Below, one piece after another: positions 1 through 7,362 of a DNA stretch of 15,206 nucleotides; positions within the stretch are counted from its first letter, which is position 1, and each line of letters starts with the position of its first letter. The notes beneath the pieces were generated by a model that did not search any database, was not told the origin of the DNA, and worked only from the letters and a program-made list of their open reading frames with translations. The translations under genes were made by a program, and so were the position numbers. The stretch is taken from the NCBI GenBank assembly GCA_947175715.1, contig CAMWOD010000007.1, forward strand, positions 1 to 15,206. Reading direction: 5' to 3'. Source of the DNA: an uncultured Porphyromonadaceae bacterium. Its GTDB lineage: Bacteria; Bacteroidota; Bacteroidia; Bacteroidales; Muribaculaceae.

Positions 1-2
1 CC

Positions 3-1892
3 ACAACCCCGGTGATCGATGTCGACGAGACGTGGCAACCCGTGTGGGGAGAATACTCCAACGTGCGAAACCACTACAATGAGATGCTTGCTCATTTCAA
101 AGGCAATGACGACAAGTCGCCCAGGCTCGATGTAAGGGTGCGCGTTTTCGACGACGGCCTTGGTTTCCGTTACGAGATACCCGAGCAGCTCGCTCTCAAC
201 TACTTGACACTGATGGATGAGGCTACCGAGTTTAACCTCACCGACGACTATACCTTCTACTGCATCCCTGGCGACTACGACACCGATGAGCGTGTCTATG
301 TCACCACCCCCTTCTCGCAGCTTGCCGACAACCTGAAGACCGGACTCCACACCGAGTCATCGACTATCGACGGCCTGGCCGTGCAGACCCCCGTGATGCT
401 CAAGGGCACTGACCCCAAGCAGCCTGTATATGTCAACATCCACGAGGCCGCGCTTGTGGGGTATCCGGCAATGGCTCTTGACGCCGATCCCGCTAAGAAG
501 CAGCTCAGCGCCCATCTCACCCCCGACAAATTTGGCGTTAAGGCATATCTTCAAGCTCCATTCAATACACCCTGGCGCACGCTGATTATCAGCGACGACG
601 CCCGCGACATCCTGGCATCGCAGCTGATCTACAACCTCAACGCGCCATCAAAGATCGAAGACACATCATGGATCATACCCCGCAAATTTATGGGCGTGTG
701 GTGGGAGATGTTTACCGGTCGCGAAAAGACCTGGGCTTACTCCGACAAGCACAATGCCAAGCCCGGTGTCACAGATTACTCACAGCTCCCCTCCAATGGC
801 CGTCACCCGGCCAACACTGAGAATGTGAAGCGTTACATCGACTTCGCAGCCGAGTCGGGCATACCCGGTGTGCTGGTCGAGGGGTGGAATGAAGGCTGGG
901 AGGATTGGGCCGGATATGTGAAAAATCGCCAGTTTCTTTTCGATAAGCCTTATCCCGACTTTGATGTAGACTATCTCACCAAATATGCCGCCGACAAGGG
1001 CGTGAAGCTGATTATGCACCATGAGACAGCCGCCAATGCCGCCGACTATGAACGCCAGCTCGACCGTGCGTTCCAGTATATGAAGGATCATGGCTACGAC
1101 GCAGTAAAAACCGGCTATGTAGGGCATATCATACCCCGTAGCGAGTACCATTCATCGCAGTGGATGGTCGACCACTATCTGCATGTGGCCCAGCGCGCAG
1201 CCGATTATGGCATCATGGTCAACTCGCACGAGGCGGTTCGTCCAACAGGCTTAGGCCGCACATGGCCTAACTGGATAGCCCAGGAGTCGGCCCGCGGTGG
1301 AGAGTGGGAATCTATGGGTGGCAACGCTCCCGAGCACACCACCATCCTCCCATTCACTCGCCTTAAAGGTGGACCGATGGACTATACACCCGGACTCTTC
1401 CAGACCGACCTCAGCTACTACAATGAGGGTAAGACCGACCATGCTGGCACCACACTCGCCCGCCAGCTCGCATTGTATCTCACCATGCCATCTCCGCTGC
1501 AGATGGTGTGTGACCTCCCCGATAATTATCGTCGATTCCCCGATGCGTTCCAGTTCATCAAGGATGTGCCGGTCGACTGGAGCGAATCGGTATACCTCGA
1601 AGCCGAGCCTGGCGACTATATCACAGTGGCACGCCGCGATAAGAACTCCGACGACTGGTATGTGGGCACTATCACCGATGAGAACGGCCGTACGGCAGTA
1701 GTCGACATGTCATTCCTCCCCAAGGGGCAGAAATACGCCGCAACTATCTATCAGGATGGAGATAAAGCCCACTGGCGCACCAATCCGCAGAGCTATAAGA
1801 TCACCACCCGCAATGTCGACTCAAAGACTCGCCTGAAGATACCCGTGGCTCCCGGCGGAGGTGCTGTAGTGCGTCTGGTTCCACAGAAATAA
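3..1892 (+). CDS. GH97 alpha-glucosidase, SusB-like, inverting type (5' partial)
   Basis: Glycoside hydrolase family 97 enzyme, expected in the periplasm, removing glucose from the non-reducing ends of alpha-glucans. The reading frame is open to the left window edge, so the gene is cut; the GTG at 12 is not a credible start. Numbering from that GTG, the visible part holds the end of the N-terminal beta-sandwich, the (beta/alpha)8 barrel and a C-terminal beta domain. Glutamates at 338 (HHETAAN), 407 (NSHEAV) and 431 (GGEWES) have the same spacing as SusB Glu439, Glu508 and Glu532, and Glu93 (YDTDERVY) fits Glu194, a constant offset of 101. The missing N-terminus, with its signal peptide, is therefore about 100 residues. 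The motif VKTGYVG has Gly where retaining GH97 enzymes carry the Asp nucleophile, which supports an inverting mechanism. It ends in TAA. Family and mechanism are confident; the exact substrate is inferred. Confidence 0.93.
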   Translation, partial: TTPVIDVDETWQPVWGEYSNVRNHYNEMLAHFKGNDDKSPRLDVRVRVFDDGLGFRYEIPEQLALNYLTLMDEATEFNLTDDYTFYCIPGDYDTDERVYVTTPFSQLADNLKTGLHTESSTIDGLAVQTPVMLKGTDPKQPVYVNIHEAALVGYPAMALDADPAKKQLSAHLTPDKFGVKAYLQAPFNTPWRTLIISDDARDILASQLIYNLNAPSKIEDTSWIIPRKFMGVWWEMFTGREKTWAYSDKHNAKPGVTDYSQLPSNGRHPANTENVKRYIDFAAESGIPGVLVEGWNEGWEDWAGYVKNRQFLFDKPYPDFDVDYLTKYAADKGVKLIMHHETAANAADYERQLDRAFQYMKDHGYDAVKTGYVGHIIPRSEYHSSQWMVDHYLHVAQRAADYGIMVNSHEAVRPTGLGRTWPNWIAQESARGGEWESMGGNAPEHTTILPFTRLKGGPMDYTPGLFQTDLSYYNEGKTDHAGTTLARQLALYLTMPSPLQMVCDLPDNYRRFPDAFQFIKDVPVDWSESVYLEAEPGDYITVARRDKNSDDWYVGTITDENGRTAVVDMSFLPKGQKYAATIYQDGDKAHWRTNPQSYKITTRNVDSKTRLKIPVAPGGGAVVRLVPQK

Positions 1893-1893
1893 T

Positions 1894-1901
1894 TATCTTT
1901 G
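1894..1901 (+). promoter_or_regulatory. Possible Bacteroidetes -7 promoter element (TATCTTTG)
   Basis: The eight bases match the Bacteroidetes sigma-70 -7 consensus TAnnTTTG and start just after the GH97 stop codon, in the direction of the glycosyltransferase pair. No convincing -33 TTTG partner is visible about 20 bases upstream. If used, it would give a leader of roughly 120 bases before the ATG at 2031. Confidence 0.35.
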
Positions 1902-1976
1902 CACTGACGCATACTAAACTCACTTAATCTACGTTAAATAAATAAAAAGTACGTTATCTCATTGATGTATCGACAC

Positions 1977-1998
1977 GAGCATACATTGAGCATACATG
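1977..1998 (+). repeat. Two tandem 11-bp direct repeats upstream of the glycosyltransferase genes
   Basis: The units GAGCATACATT (1977-1987) and GAGCATACATG (1988-1998) are identical in 10 of 11 positions and lie side by side, ending 32 bases before the ATG at 2031. The period is about one DNA helical turn, so a repeated regulator-binding site is possible, but chance or slippage could also explain two copies. The rest of the 1893-2030 gap is AT-rich with no further clear element. Confidence 0.5.
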
Positions 1999-2030
1999 CG
2001 AACTTATATCTATAAATACAGCATTCGCTA

Positions 2031-2501
2031 ATGGAATCTTCAACTCCGCGCAAGCGTGTATTTGCAATGGCGTCGCAGGGTGGGCACTGGGTGCAATTGA
2101 TGCGCATCGTACCCGCTTTTGGCGACCGTTATGAGTTAATGTTCTGTTCCACTAAGGCTGATTACGCAAGCGTGGTGGGGAGCGACCGCTTTGTTGTAAC
2201 TAAGCATTATACACGCCGCACTGCCTGGCGCATGCTTCCGGTATTTGTCTCGGCTTACAAAACCATTCGTCGTTTCCGCCCCGACGTAATACTTACCACA
2301 GGCGCAGCCCCGGCAATAGCGGTGATTCTCGCTGGTAAGTTGCTCGGAGTAAAATCGATATGGATTGACTCGGTAGCCAATGCCGAGCACCTTTCGTTGA
2401 GCGGGCGCATAGCCCGTCGTATTGCCACTCGAGTGTACTCTCAGTGGCCCAATATAGCAAAAAACTCAGGCGTCCGTTACGCCGGCAATATTTTCGGATG
2501 A
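2031..2501 (+). CDS. Alg14/PssD/Cps14F-like subunit of a split glycosyltransferase
   Basis: This 156-residue protein resembles the N-terminal half of a GT-B glycosyltransferase of the Alg14 type (PssD in rhizobia, Cps14F in pneumococcus, EpsE-like proteins). In that family the subunit anchors and activates a separate catalytic partner which adds a sugar from a UDP-sugar to a lipid-linked acceptor. Visible family features are the glycine-rich N-terminal loop ASQGGHW (residues 14-20) and the TTGAAPA segment (89-95) followed by a hydrophobic stretch suitable for membrane association. The ATG at 2031 is the first start after an in-frame TAA at 2013. Its TGA is followed one base later by the ATG of the partner, so the two are surely co-transcribed and probably translationally coupled. 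The family call is good; donor and acceptor sugars cannot be read from sequence. Confidence 0.85.
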   Translation: MESSTPRKRVFAMASQGGHWVQLMRIVPAFGDRYELMFCSTKADYASVVGSDRFVVTKHYTRRTAWRMLPVFVSAYKTIRRFRPDVILTTGAAPAIAVILAGKLLGVKSIWIDSVANAEHLSLSGRIARRIATRVYSQWPNIAKNSGVRYAGNIFG

Positions 2502-2502
2502 T

Positions 2503-2976
2503 ATGATATTTGCAGCAGTAGGTACACAATTCCCGTTCGATAGACTTATCAAGATCATCGACGCTGTAGTCGCCGACTTAAATGAGCCGGTATTGGCGCA
2601 AACACTCAAAGGGGAGTATAAGCCAGCGAATATCACTACTGTCGAAGTGTTGCCTCCGGCCGAATTCCGCAAGCATTTCGACGAAGCACGCGTCATCGTT
2701 ACTCATGCCGGAATGGGTGTGATACTCACGGCTATGGAGGCCAATAAGCCCGTGATCGTTTGTCCGCGAAATCCCGAGAAAGGTGAGATACTCAACGAGC
2801 ACCAGCTTGCCACCACAGCTCGCATGCGCGAGATGGGCTACGTGTATGTGGCCGAGGATGAGGAGACCATGCGTAAGTTGCTTTCCGACCCCGACCTTAA
2901 GCCGCTCCATCATGTAGGACCCACGGCTTCCGAATCGCTCGTCAACGACCTTACCTCATTTATCGACTCCCTGTAA
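2503..2976 (+). CDS. Alg13/PssE/Cps14G-like catalytic subunit (GT28 C-terminal domain)
   Basis: This 157-residue protein is the C-terminal-half partner of the preceding gene, with the glycosyltransferase family 28 C-terminal domain that binds the UDP-sugar donor. Typical features are the start MIFAAVGTQFPFDRL, the donor-site segment VTHAGMGVI (residues 67-74) and NEHQ (98-101), where family members contact the nucleotide sugar. In known pairs (Alg13/Alg14, PssE/PssD) both subunits are needed for activity. No other polysaccharide gene is visible in the window, so its pathway is unknown: exopolysaccharide, capsule or glycoprotein glycan synthesis are all possible. It ends in TAA two bases before the stop codon of the convergent antiporter gene, leaving no room for a terminator between them. 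Confidence 0.87.
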   Translation: MIFAAVGTQFPFDRLIKIIDAVVADLNEPVLAQTLKGEYKPANITTVEVLPPAEFRKHFDEARVIVTHAGMGVILTAMEANKPVIVCPRNPEKGEILNEHQLATTARMREMGYVYVAEDEETMRKLLSDPDLKPLHHVGPTASESLVNDLTSFIDSL

Positions 2977-2978
2977 TA

Positions 2979-4307
2979 CTAATGTACTTGCTGGCGGCGG
3001 TAGAGGGGGAGTCCGAGTGCGAAGAATATGATGCCCTGCAGTATCAAGTCGAGGCCTGCGGCGTAAAACATCCATAGGCAGAATACAGTACAAGCCATGC
3101 TGATAAAGAAAGCGTAAGCGAAGTGCAGTCGCGGATTGTGCCCTATAAGGTGGTTCCGATAGTCTTGCCGGGCAATTTTACCTAAAAACAATGCACTGAA
3201 CAAGTAGGCAGGCAGTATCATCATGCCGGTGATATTGAGGGCGTAAAGATACATATCCTCGGCAAAAATCACAAGAAACATGAATGCCTGCATGATGATG
3301 CTCGATGCGAGCAGGCTGGGCTGAAGGGAGTCGCTTCCATTGCTGCTCATGAGCCACTGAGGGAATATGCCGTGGCGGGCCGCCGCATATGGTTGCTGTG
3401 CTGTGACGAGCATCCACGCTATGAGTCCGCCCCCAATGGAGATGAGGATGGCTGCGATGACAAACCAATAAGCCCATTCACCGCAGGCCGCCCTGAGCAC
3501 ATAGGCTGCCGATGGATCGGGGAGATCAGCCAGGTCGGCTCTCGACATGATACCATAGCTGAACACCGACACCAGCACGTACAGCACCCAGGCCGACATG
3601 AAACCGAGTACGCCCGCTTTACCCACATCGCGCTGACGGCGTGCGCGTCCCGACATCACCACGGCCCCTTCGATGCCAATAAAGCACCAGAGCGTTACGA
3701 GCATCGTGCTCTTTACTTGGTCCATGATGTTGCCTATGCCGCTGTTGAGGCTCCATATGTCGGCTGTGAGTGTATTATAGCGAACGTTGAGGATTAGAAA
3801 CACTATAATCAGCAGGATAATGGCGAGTTTTATCACCGAGGCGATGGTGTTGATCAGGGCCGATGTGCGCACACCTATGCGCATTACGAAGTACACAACC
3901 CATATCAGAGCTGTGGCAAAAATCAACGTGGGCAACCCATGTGCGAGTAGTGATGGAAAGAATGCTCCGACGGTGTCGTTGAGCATTATCACGAAGGCCA
4001 CGTTGGCAAAACAGGCGCAAAGCCAGTAACCCCATGCAACGCTAAATCCGGTAAAACGGCTGAATCCCTTCTCGGCGTAAAGGAATATGCCTTCATCGAG
4101 CTCGGGGTGCAGGTTGGACAGTATGCGGAAAGTGGACACGAGTGTGAGCATGCCCACAGCGGTGATAACCCATCCTATCAGCACGGCACCGAGCCCGGCG
4201 CCGGCCGATAGATTTTGGGGGATATTGAAGATACCGCTGCCCACCATCATGCCGAATACCAAAGCGGCAAGTCCGGTGAGCCCCAAGCGGTGGTCGGTCG
4301 ATTTCAA
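2979..4307 (-). CDS. APC-family basic amino acid/polyamine antiporter, ArcD-like
   Basis: This 442-residue integral inner membrane protein of the amino acid-polyamine-organocation (APC) superfamily has about 12 hydrophobic segments. The first carries the substrate-site loop GMMVGSGIF (residues 19-27) followed by NIPQNLS, as in ArcD-type arginine/ornithine antiporters. The segment CFIGIEGAVVMSGRA fits the unwound transmembrane helix 6, and AWMLVTAQQPYAAARHGIFP resembles the ArcD/LysI region. The substrate is inferred to be a basic amino acid or a polyamine such as putrescine or agmatine. It lies 21 bases downstream of the carboxynorspermidine dehydrogenase-like gene on the same strand, so the two probably form one transcript and may share a pathway. 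It ends in TAG. The family is confident and the substrate uncertain. Confidence 0.85.
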   Translation of the reverse strand: MKSTDHRLGLTGLAALVFGMMVGSGIFNIPQNLSAGAGLGAVLIGWVITAVGMLTLVSTFRILSNLHPELDEGIFLYAEKGFSRFTGFSVAWGYWLCACFANVAFVIMLNDTVGAFFPSLLAHGLPTLIFATALIWVVYFVMRIGVRTSALINTIASVIKLAIILLIIVFLILNVRYNTLTADIWSLNSGIGNIMDQVKSTMLVTLWCFIGIEGAVVMSGRARRQRDVGKAGVLGFMSAWVLYVLVSVFSYGIMSRADLADLPDPSAAYVLRAACGEWAYWFVIAAILISIGGGLIAWMLVTAQQPYAAARHGIFPQWLMSSNGSDSLQPSLLASSIIMQAFMFLVIFAEDMYLYALNITGMMILPAYLFSALFLGKIARQDYRNHLIGHNPRLHFAYAFFISMACTVFCLWMFYAAGLDLILQGIIFFALGLPLYRRQQVH

Positions 4308-4328
4308 TTCTTAGGGTAGATTGTCGTA

Positions 4329-5537
4329 TTAGCCGATTTTGTCGACTTCAAGGTCGGCGTTGATTACTTCGTGCCAGGGGAGTCCTTGTTCGGCAAGAAC
4401 GGCAAGGAATGGATCGGGATCAAATTCCTCTACATTGTGTACTCCAGGCTTTACCCACTTGCCGGTGAGGAACATCATGGCTCCTGTCATAGCGGGCACG
4501 CCGGTGGTATAGCTCACGGCCTGCATGCCGGTTTCGCGGTAAGCTGCCTCGTGGCTGCAGTTATTGTAAATATAGTAGGTGAGGGGCTTCCCTTCCTTAT
4601 CCTTACCTGCTATGCGGCAGCCGATTGATGTTTCTCCGTGGTAGTTTTCTCCCAGGTCTTGTGGATTGGGGAGTACGGCTTTGAGAAACTGCAAGGGCAC
4701 GATTTTGGTGCCGTTGTAGTCTACTTCATCGATGCGTGCCATGCCTATGTTCTGGATTACACGCAGGTGTGTGAGGTATTCCTGTCCGAAAGTCATCCAG
4801 AAGCGGGCGCGCTTGATTGTGGGGAAATTCTGCACCAGCGATTCCAACTCCTCATGGTAGAGCAGGTACGAGTCGCGTGGGCCGATGTTGGGGTAGGTGA
4901 GTGGTGCGTGAATCTCCAGTGGTTTGGTGGTCACCCACTGGCCATCGAGGTAGTAGCGGCCATTCTGGGTGATTTCACGGATGTTGATTTCGGGGTTGAA
5001 GTTGGTGGCAAATGCTTTACCATGGTCACCGGCGTTGCAGTCTACGATGTCGAGGTACTCCATTTCCGAGAAGTAGTGCTTGGCGGCGTAGGCGGTGAAA
5101 ACACCCGACACTCCGGGGTCGAAGCCGCAGCCGAGGATGGCTGTAAGTCCGGCTTTTTCGAAGCGTTCGCGGTAAGCCCACTGCCATGAGTATTCGAAGT
5201 GTGCCTCATCTTTGGGCTCGTAGTTGGCGGTGTCGAGGTAGTTTACTCCACACTGCAGGCATGCCTCCATGATTGTGAGGTCCTGGTAGGGGAGTGCCAC
5301 GTTAATCACCAGGTCGGGGCGGTGGCGGTTGAAAAGTTCAACGAGCTGTTCCACTGAGTCGGCGTCGACCTGGTCGGTGGTGACGTTAGGGCTGTTGATA
5401 GCCTTGGCTATGGCATCGCATTTTGAGCGTGTGCGCGATGCGATTACAATTTCGTTGAAAACCTGAGGATTCTGAGCGCACTTGTGGGCCACCACAGTGC
5501 CGACGCCACCGGCGCCGATGATGATTACTTTTGACAT
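4329..5537 (-). CDS. Carboxynorspermidine/carboxyspermidine dehydrogenase (saccharopine dehydrogenase family)
   Basis: This 402-residue cytoplasmic NAD(P)H-dependent enzyme begins with a Rossmann fold whose nucleotide loop is GAGGVG (residues 8-13). Further family features are INVALPYQD, NYLDTANYEP, GCGFDPGVSGVFTAYA and a C-terminal region with YNNCSHEA and SYTTGVPA. The length and motifs fit the carboxynorspermidine synthase (CASDH) branch, which reductively condenses aspartate semialdehyde with putrescine or diaminopropane to give carboxyspermidine or carboxynorspermidine, the alternative spermidine route used by many gut Bacteroidetes. The decarboxylase partner NspC is not in the window. 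The start ATG at 5537 directly precedes the Rossmann strand. It lies 47 bases after ispF and 21 bases before the antiporter. A lysine-pathway saccharopine dehydrogenase is a less likely alternative. Confidence 0.86.
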   Translation of the reverse strand: MSKVIIIGAGGVGTVVAHKCAQNPQVFNEIVIASRTRSKCDAIAKAINSPNVTTDQVDADSVEQLVELFNRHRPDLVINVALPYQDLTIMEACLQCGVNYLDTANYEPKDEAHFEYSWQWAYRERFEKAGLTAILGCGFDPGVSGVFTAYAAKHYFSEMEYLDIVDCNAGDHGKAFATNFNPEINIREITQNGRYYLDGQWVTTKPLEIHAPLTYPNIGPRDSYLLYHEELESLVQNFPTIKRARFWMTFGQEYLTHLRVIQNIGMARIDEVDYNGTKIVPLQFLKAVLPNPQDLGENYHGETSIGCRIAGKDKEGKPLTYYIYNNCSHEAAYRETGMQAVSYTTGVPAMTGAMMFLTGKWVKPGVHNVEEFDPDPFLAVLAEQGLPWHEVINADLEVDKIG

Positions 5538-5584
5538 TTCTCTATAATGTGTAGCGTATAAGTTGAAACTATATGTTGGTTATT

Positions 5585-6067
5585 TTATTGGTTGTATATC
5601 AGGGCTACGGCTTGTGCGGCTATCCCCTCGCCACGCCCGGTGAAGCCTAAGTGCTCGGTGGTGGTGGCTTTGACCGACACGCGGTCGATGTCGATGCCAA
5701 GATCGGCGGCCACAGTGGTGCGCATCTGCTGTATGTATGGCCTGAGCTTGGGGGCTTGGGCTATGATGGTGATGTCGACATTGCCTATCATGTAGCTGCG
5801 CTTCGTGAGCATTTTCACCACCTCGCGCAGCAATACGCGTGAATCGGCACCTTTATAGGCAGGGTCGGTGTCGGGGAAGTGAGCGCCGATGTCGGCCAAA
5901 GCCGCAGCGCCAAGTAGGGCGTCGCAGAGGGCATGGATGGCCACGTCGGCGTCGCTGTGACCCAATAGCCCCAGTTGATAGGGTACATTGACCCCACAAA
6001 GCCAAAGCTCGCGGCCAGCCACGAGCTTGTGTACGTCATATCCTTGTCCTATGCGGGGTATCGTCAT
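5585..6067 (-). CDS. ispF: 2-C-methyl-D-erythritol 2,4-cyclodiphosphate synthase
   Basis: IspF is a cytoplasmic enzyme of the non-mevalonate isoprenoid pathway. It cyclises CDP-methylerythritol 2-phosphate to methylerythritol cyclodiphosphate with release of CMP. At 160 residues it has the usual length. The metal ligands are visible as Asp11 and His13 (GYDVH) and His45 (AIHALCDALLGA), matching E. coli Asp8, His10 and His42. The family motifs GLLGHSDADV, HFPDTDP, GADSR, KATTTEHLGFTGRGEGIAA follow in order. It begins 15 bases after porV and is followed 47 bases later by the dehydrogenase gene, so it sits inside a likely operon. Its product feeds IspG and IspH, which are Fe-S enzymes, a possible functional link to the neighbouring suf genes (inference). 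Confidence 0.97.
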   Translation of the reverse strand: MTIPRIGQGYDVHKLVAGRELWLCGVNVPYQLGLLGHSDADVAIHALCDALLGAAALADIGAHFPDTDPAYKGADSRVLLREVVKMLTKRSYMIGNVDITIIAQAPKLRPYIQQMRTTVAADLGIDIDRVSVKATTTEHLGFTGRGEGIAAQAVALIYNQ

Positions 6068-6082
6068 TGGTAACGATGGGGT

Positions 6083-7282
6083 TTAACGGCGACGACGGCC
6101 AAGAATGTCACGCAGACCGTCCATATCGAATGTGAGCGTGAATCTCAACGTCTGGTCGAGCGGTGATGTCTGGGCGGTGGCGAGCATGTAGGATGCGTCG
6201 AGTCGCACTACGTTGAGCGAGAATCCGGCTCCGAGTCCGAAGTATTTGCGGTTGCCTTTGAACTCATTTTCATAGTAATAACCGGCACGCACGAAGAATT
6301 GGTTGTTGTAGGCGTACTCAGCGCCGAGCGAGAATGTGATTTCGCGAAGCTCCTCCTTAAATCCGCCGGGTGCGTCGGAGAATGACTTGAAGATTCCTGA
6401 GATCGACGACATGTTTTTCCAATCCTCGGTGGCGTCGAGCCATTGCTGATCACCCTCGGTGCCTTCGGGATAGTCCTGACGGCGGGGCTTGGTGGGCACC
6501 AGCAGCTTGTTCAAGTCGAGCGAAAGGGCCAGGGTGTGGTAGTCGGCCAGCGGGAACATGAATGTGGTACCGAGTCGTAGGTTGGTGGGGAGGAATGCGG
6601 GGTTCTCGCCGTTGTTGAACGACACTTTTGAGCCGACATTCGATATGTTCCATCCCCATGACCACTGACACTCGTTGCGGCCTATGATGGGGAAGGTGGT
6701 GTAGTAGCCCGAAATGTCGGCCGAGAATGCCGATGCGCCAGTGGTCTGGTCGCCGGCGTAGGAGTCGGAGAAGCCCAGGTCGGAGTAAATGTAGCGGAAT
6801 ACCACGCCCATTGAGAATTTCTCGGAGAGTTTGCGCGAGTAGCCCACGTCGAACGACATTTCATAGGGGTTGAGCGACTGTGCCGCCACTCCACCGAGGT
6901 CGCTGGTGGTGACTTCGCCGAGCGAGAAGTAGCGCAGTGATGCCGACAGGGCCTGATTGTCCTGTGAGCCGAGCTTCCAGTAGCCTGAGAGGTTGGCAAG
7001 GAAGATGTCGTTGACAAGTTTGCGCAACCATGGGGTGTAGCTCAACGACACGGCCGCCGAAGAGTAGGCGAATGCATATTTCGACGGGTTCCAGAATTGG
7101 GAGTTGGCGTCGGGGTCGGTAGCAGCTCCGAGGTCGCCCATAGAGGCACCGCGTGCATCGGGAGCGATACCCAGCGATGTCACACCGGTCTCCACAGGGT
7201 TAAATTCGTTCTTTTGTGCTGATGCCTCGATGCCTACTATGGCCATGAGGCAAAGGATTACTATCTTGCTGAGTGTCTTCAT
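6083..7282 (-). CDS. porV: Type IX secretion outer membrane protein PorV (LptO)
   Basis: This 399-residue outer membrane beta-barrel of the FadL-like type has an N-terminal signal peptide (about residues 1-22, ending ASA-Q). The PorV signature follows near residues 33-68: GVTSLGIAPDARGASMGDLG, then DPDANSQFWNPSKYAF. Many alternating aromatic/polar strands follow, and the end is strand-like, LRFTLTFDMDG plus an arginine tail. In Porphyromonas and Flavobacterium, PorV binds T9SS cargo at the translocon SprA and shuttles it to the PorU attachment complex via the C-terminal sorting domain. Two proteins with such domains are encoded nearby (13439-13756 and 13892-15206). It starts 80 bases after sufS and is followed closely by ispF. 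The related protein PorP lacks the N-terminal signature, so porV is preferred. Confidence 0.9.
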   Translation of the reverse strand: MKTLSKIVILCLMAIVGIEASAQKNEFNPVETGVTSLGIAPDARGASMGDLGAATDPDANSQFWNPSKYAFAYSSAAVSLSYTPWLRKLVNDIFLANLSGYWKLGSQDNQALSASLRYFSLGEVTTSDLGGVAAQSLNPYEMSFDVGYSRKLSEKFSMGVVFRYIYSDLGFSDSYAGDQTTGASAFSADISGYYTTFPIIGRNECQWSWGWNISNVGSKVSFNNGENPAFLPTNLRLGTTFMFPLADYHTLALSLDLNKLLVPTKPRRQDYPEGTEGDQQWLDATEDWKNMSSISGIFKSFSDAPGGFKEELREITFSLGAEYAYNNQFFVRAGYYYENEFKGNRKYFGLGAGFSLNVVRLDASYMLATAQTSPLDQTLRFTLTFDMDGLRDILGRRRR

Positions 7283-7292
7283 CGTTATTTAT

Positions 7293-7328
7293 TAATAGCG
7301 TCCAACCCATTGTGGATTAACGCTATTA
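7293..7328 (-). repeat. Inverted repeat between sufS and porV
   Basis: The arms TAATAGCGT (7293-7301) and ACGCTATTA (7320-7328) are perfect complements, 9 bp around an 18-base loop that holds a short CCA/TGG pairing. It lies 11 bases before the porV ATG on the minus strand. No T-run follows, so a standard intrinsic terminator is unlikely; an operator or leader structure for porV is possible. No TAnnTTTG element was found in the 80-base gap. Confidence 0.45.
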
Positions 7329-7362
7329 TCTATAACTCTATTTTTGGCGATTTATTGTGTGC

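Noticed and set aside
12..14. GTG at 12 as the true start of the GH97 gene
   Set aside because: It falls inside the N-terminal domain, about 100 residues downstream of where SusB starts; the frame is open to the edge.
780..1151. Long open frame on the minus strand inside the GH97 gene
   Set aside because: It is antisense to well-conserved catalytic sequence, and no recognisable domain or promoter-like element was seen.
4638..5189. A 183-residue plus-strand open frame inside the dehydrogenase gene
   Set aside because: It lies wholly antisense to conserved family motifs and shows no family features; it is a shadow of the codon bias.
5538..5584. TAGTTTCA upstream of the dehydrogenase gene as a promoter
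   Set aside because: Only the first six positions fit TAnnTTTG, the key final bases fail, and no -33 element was seen.
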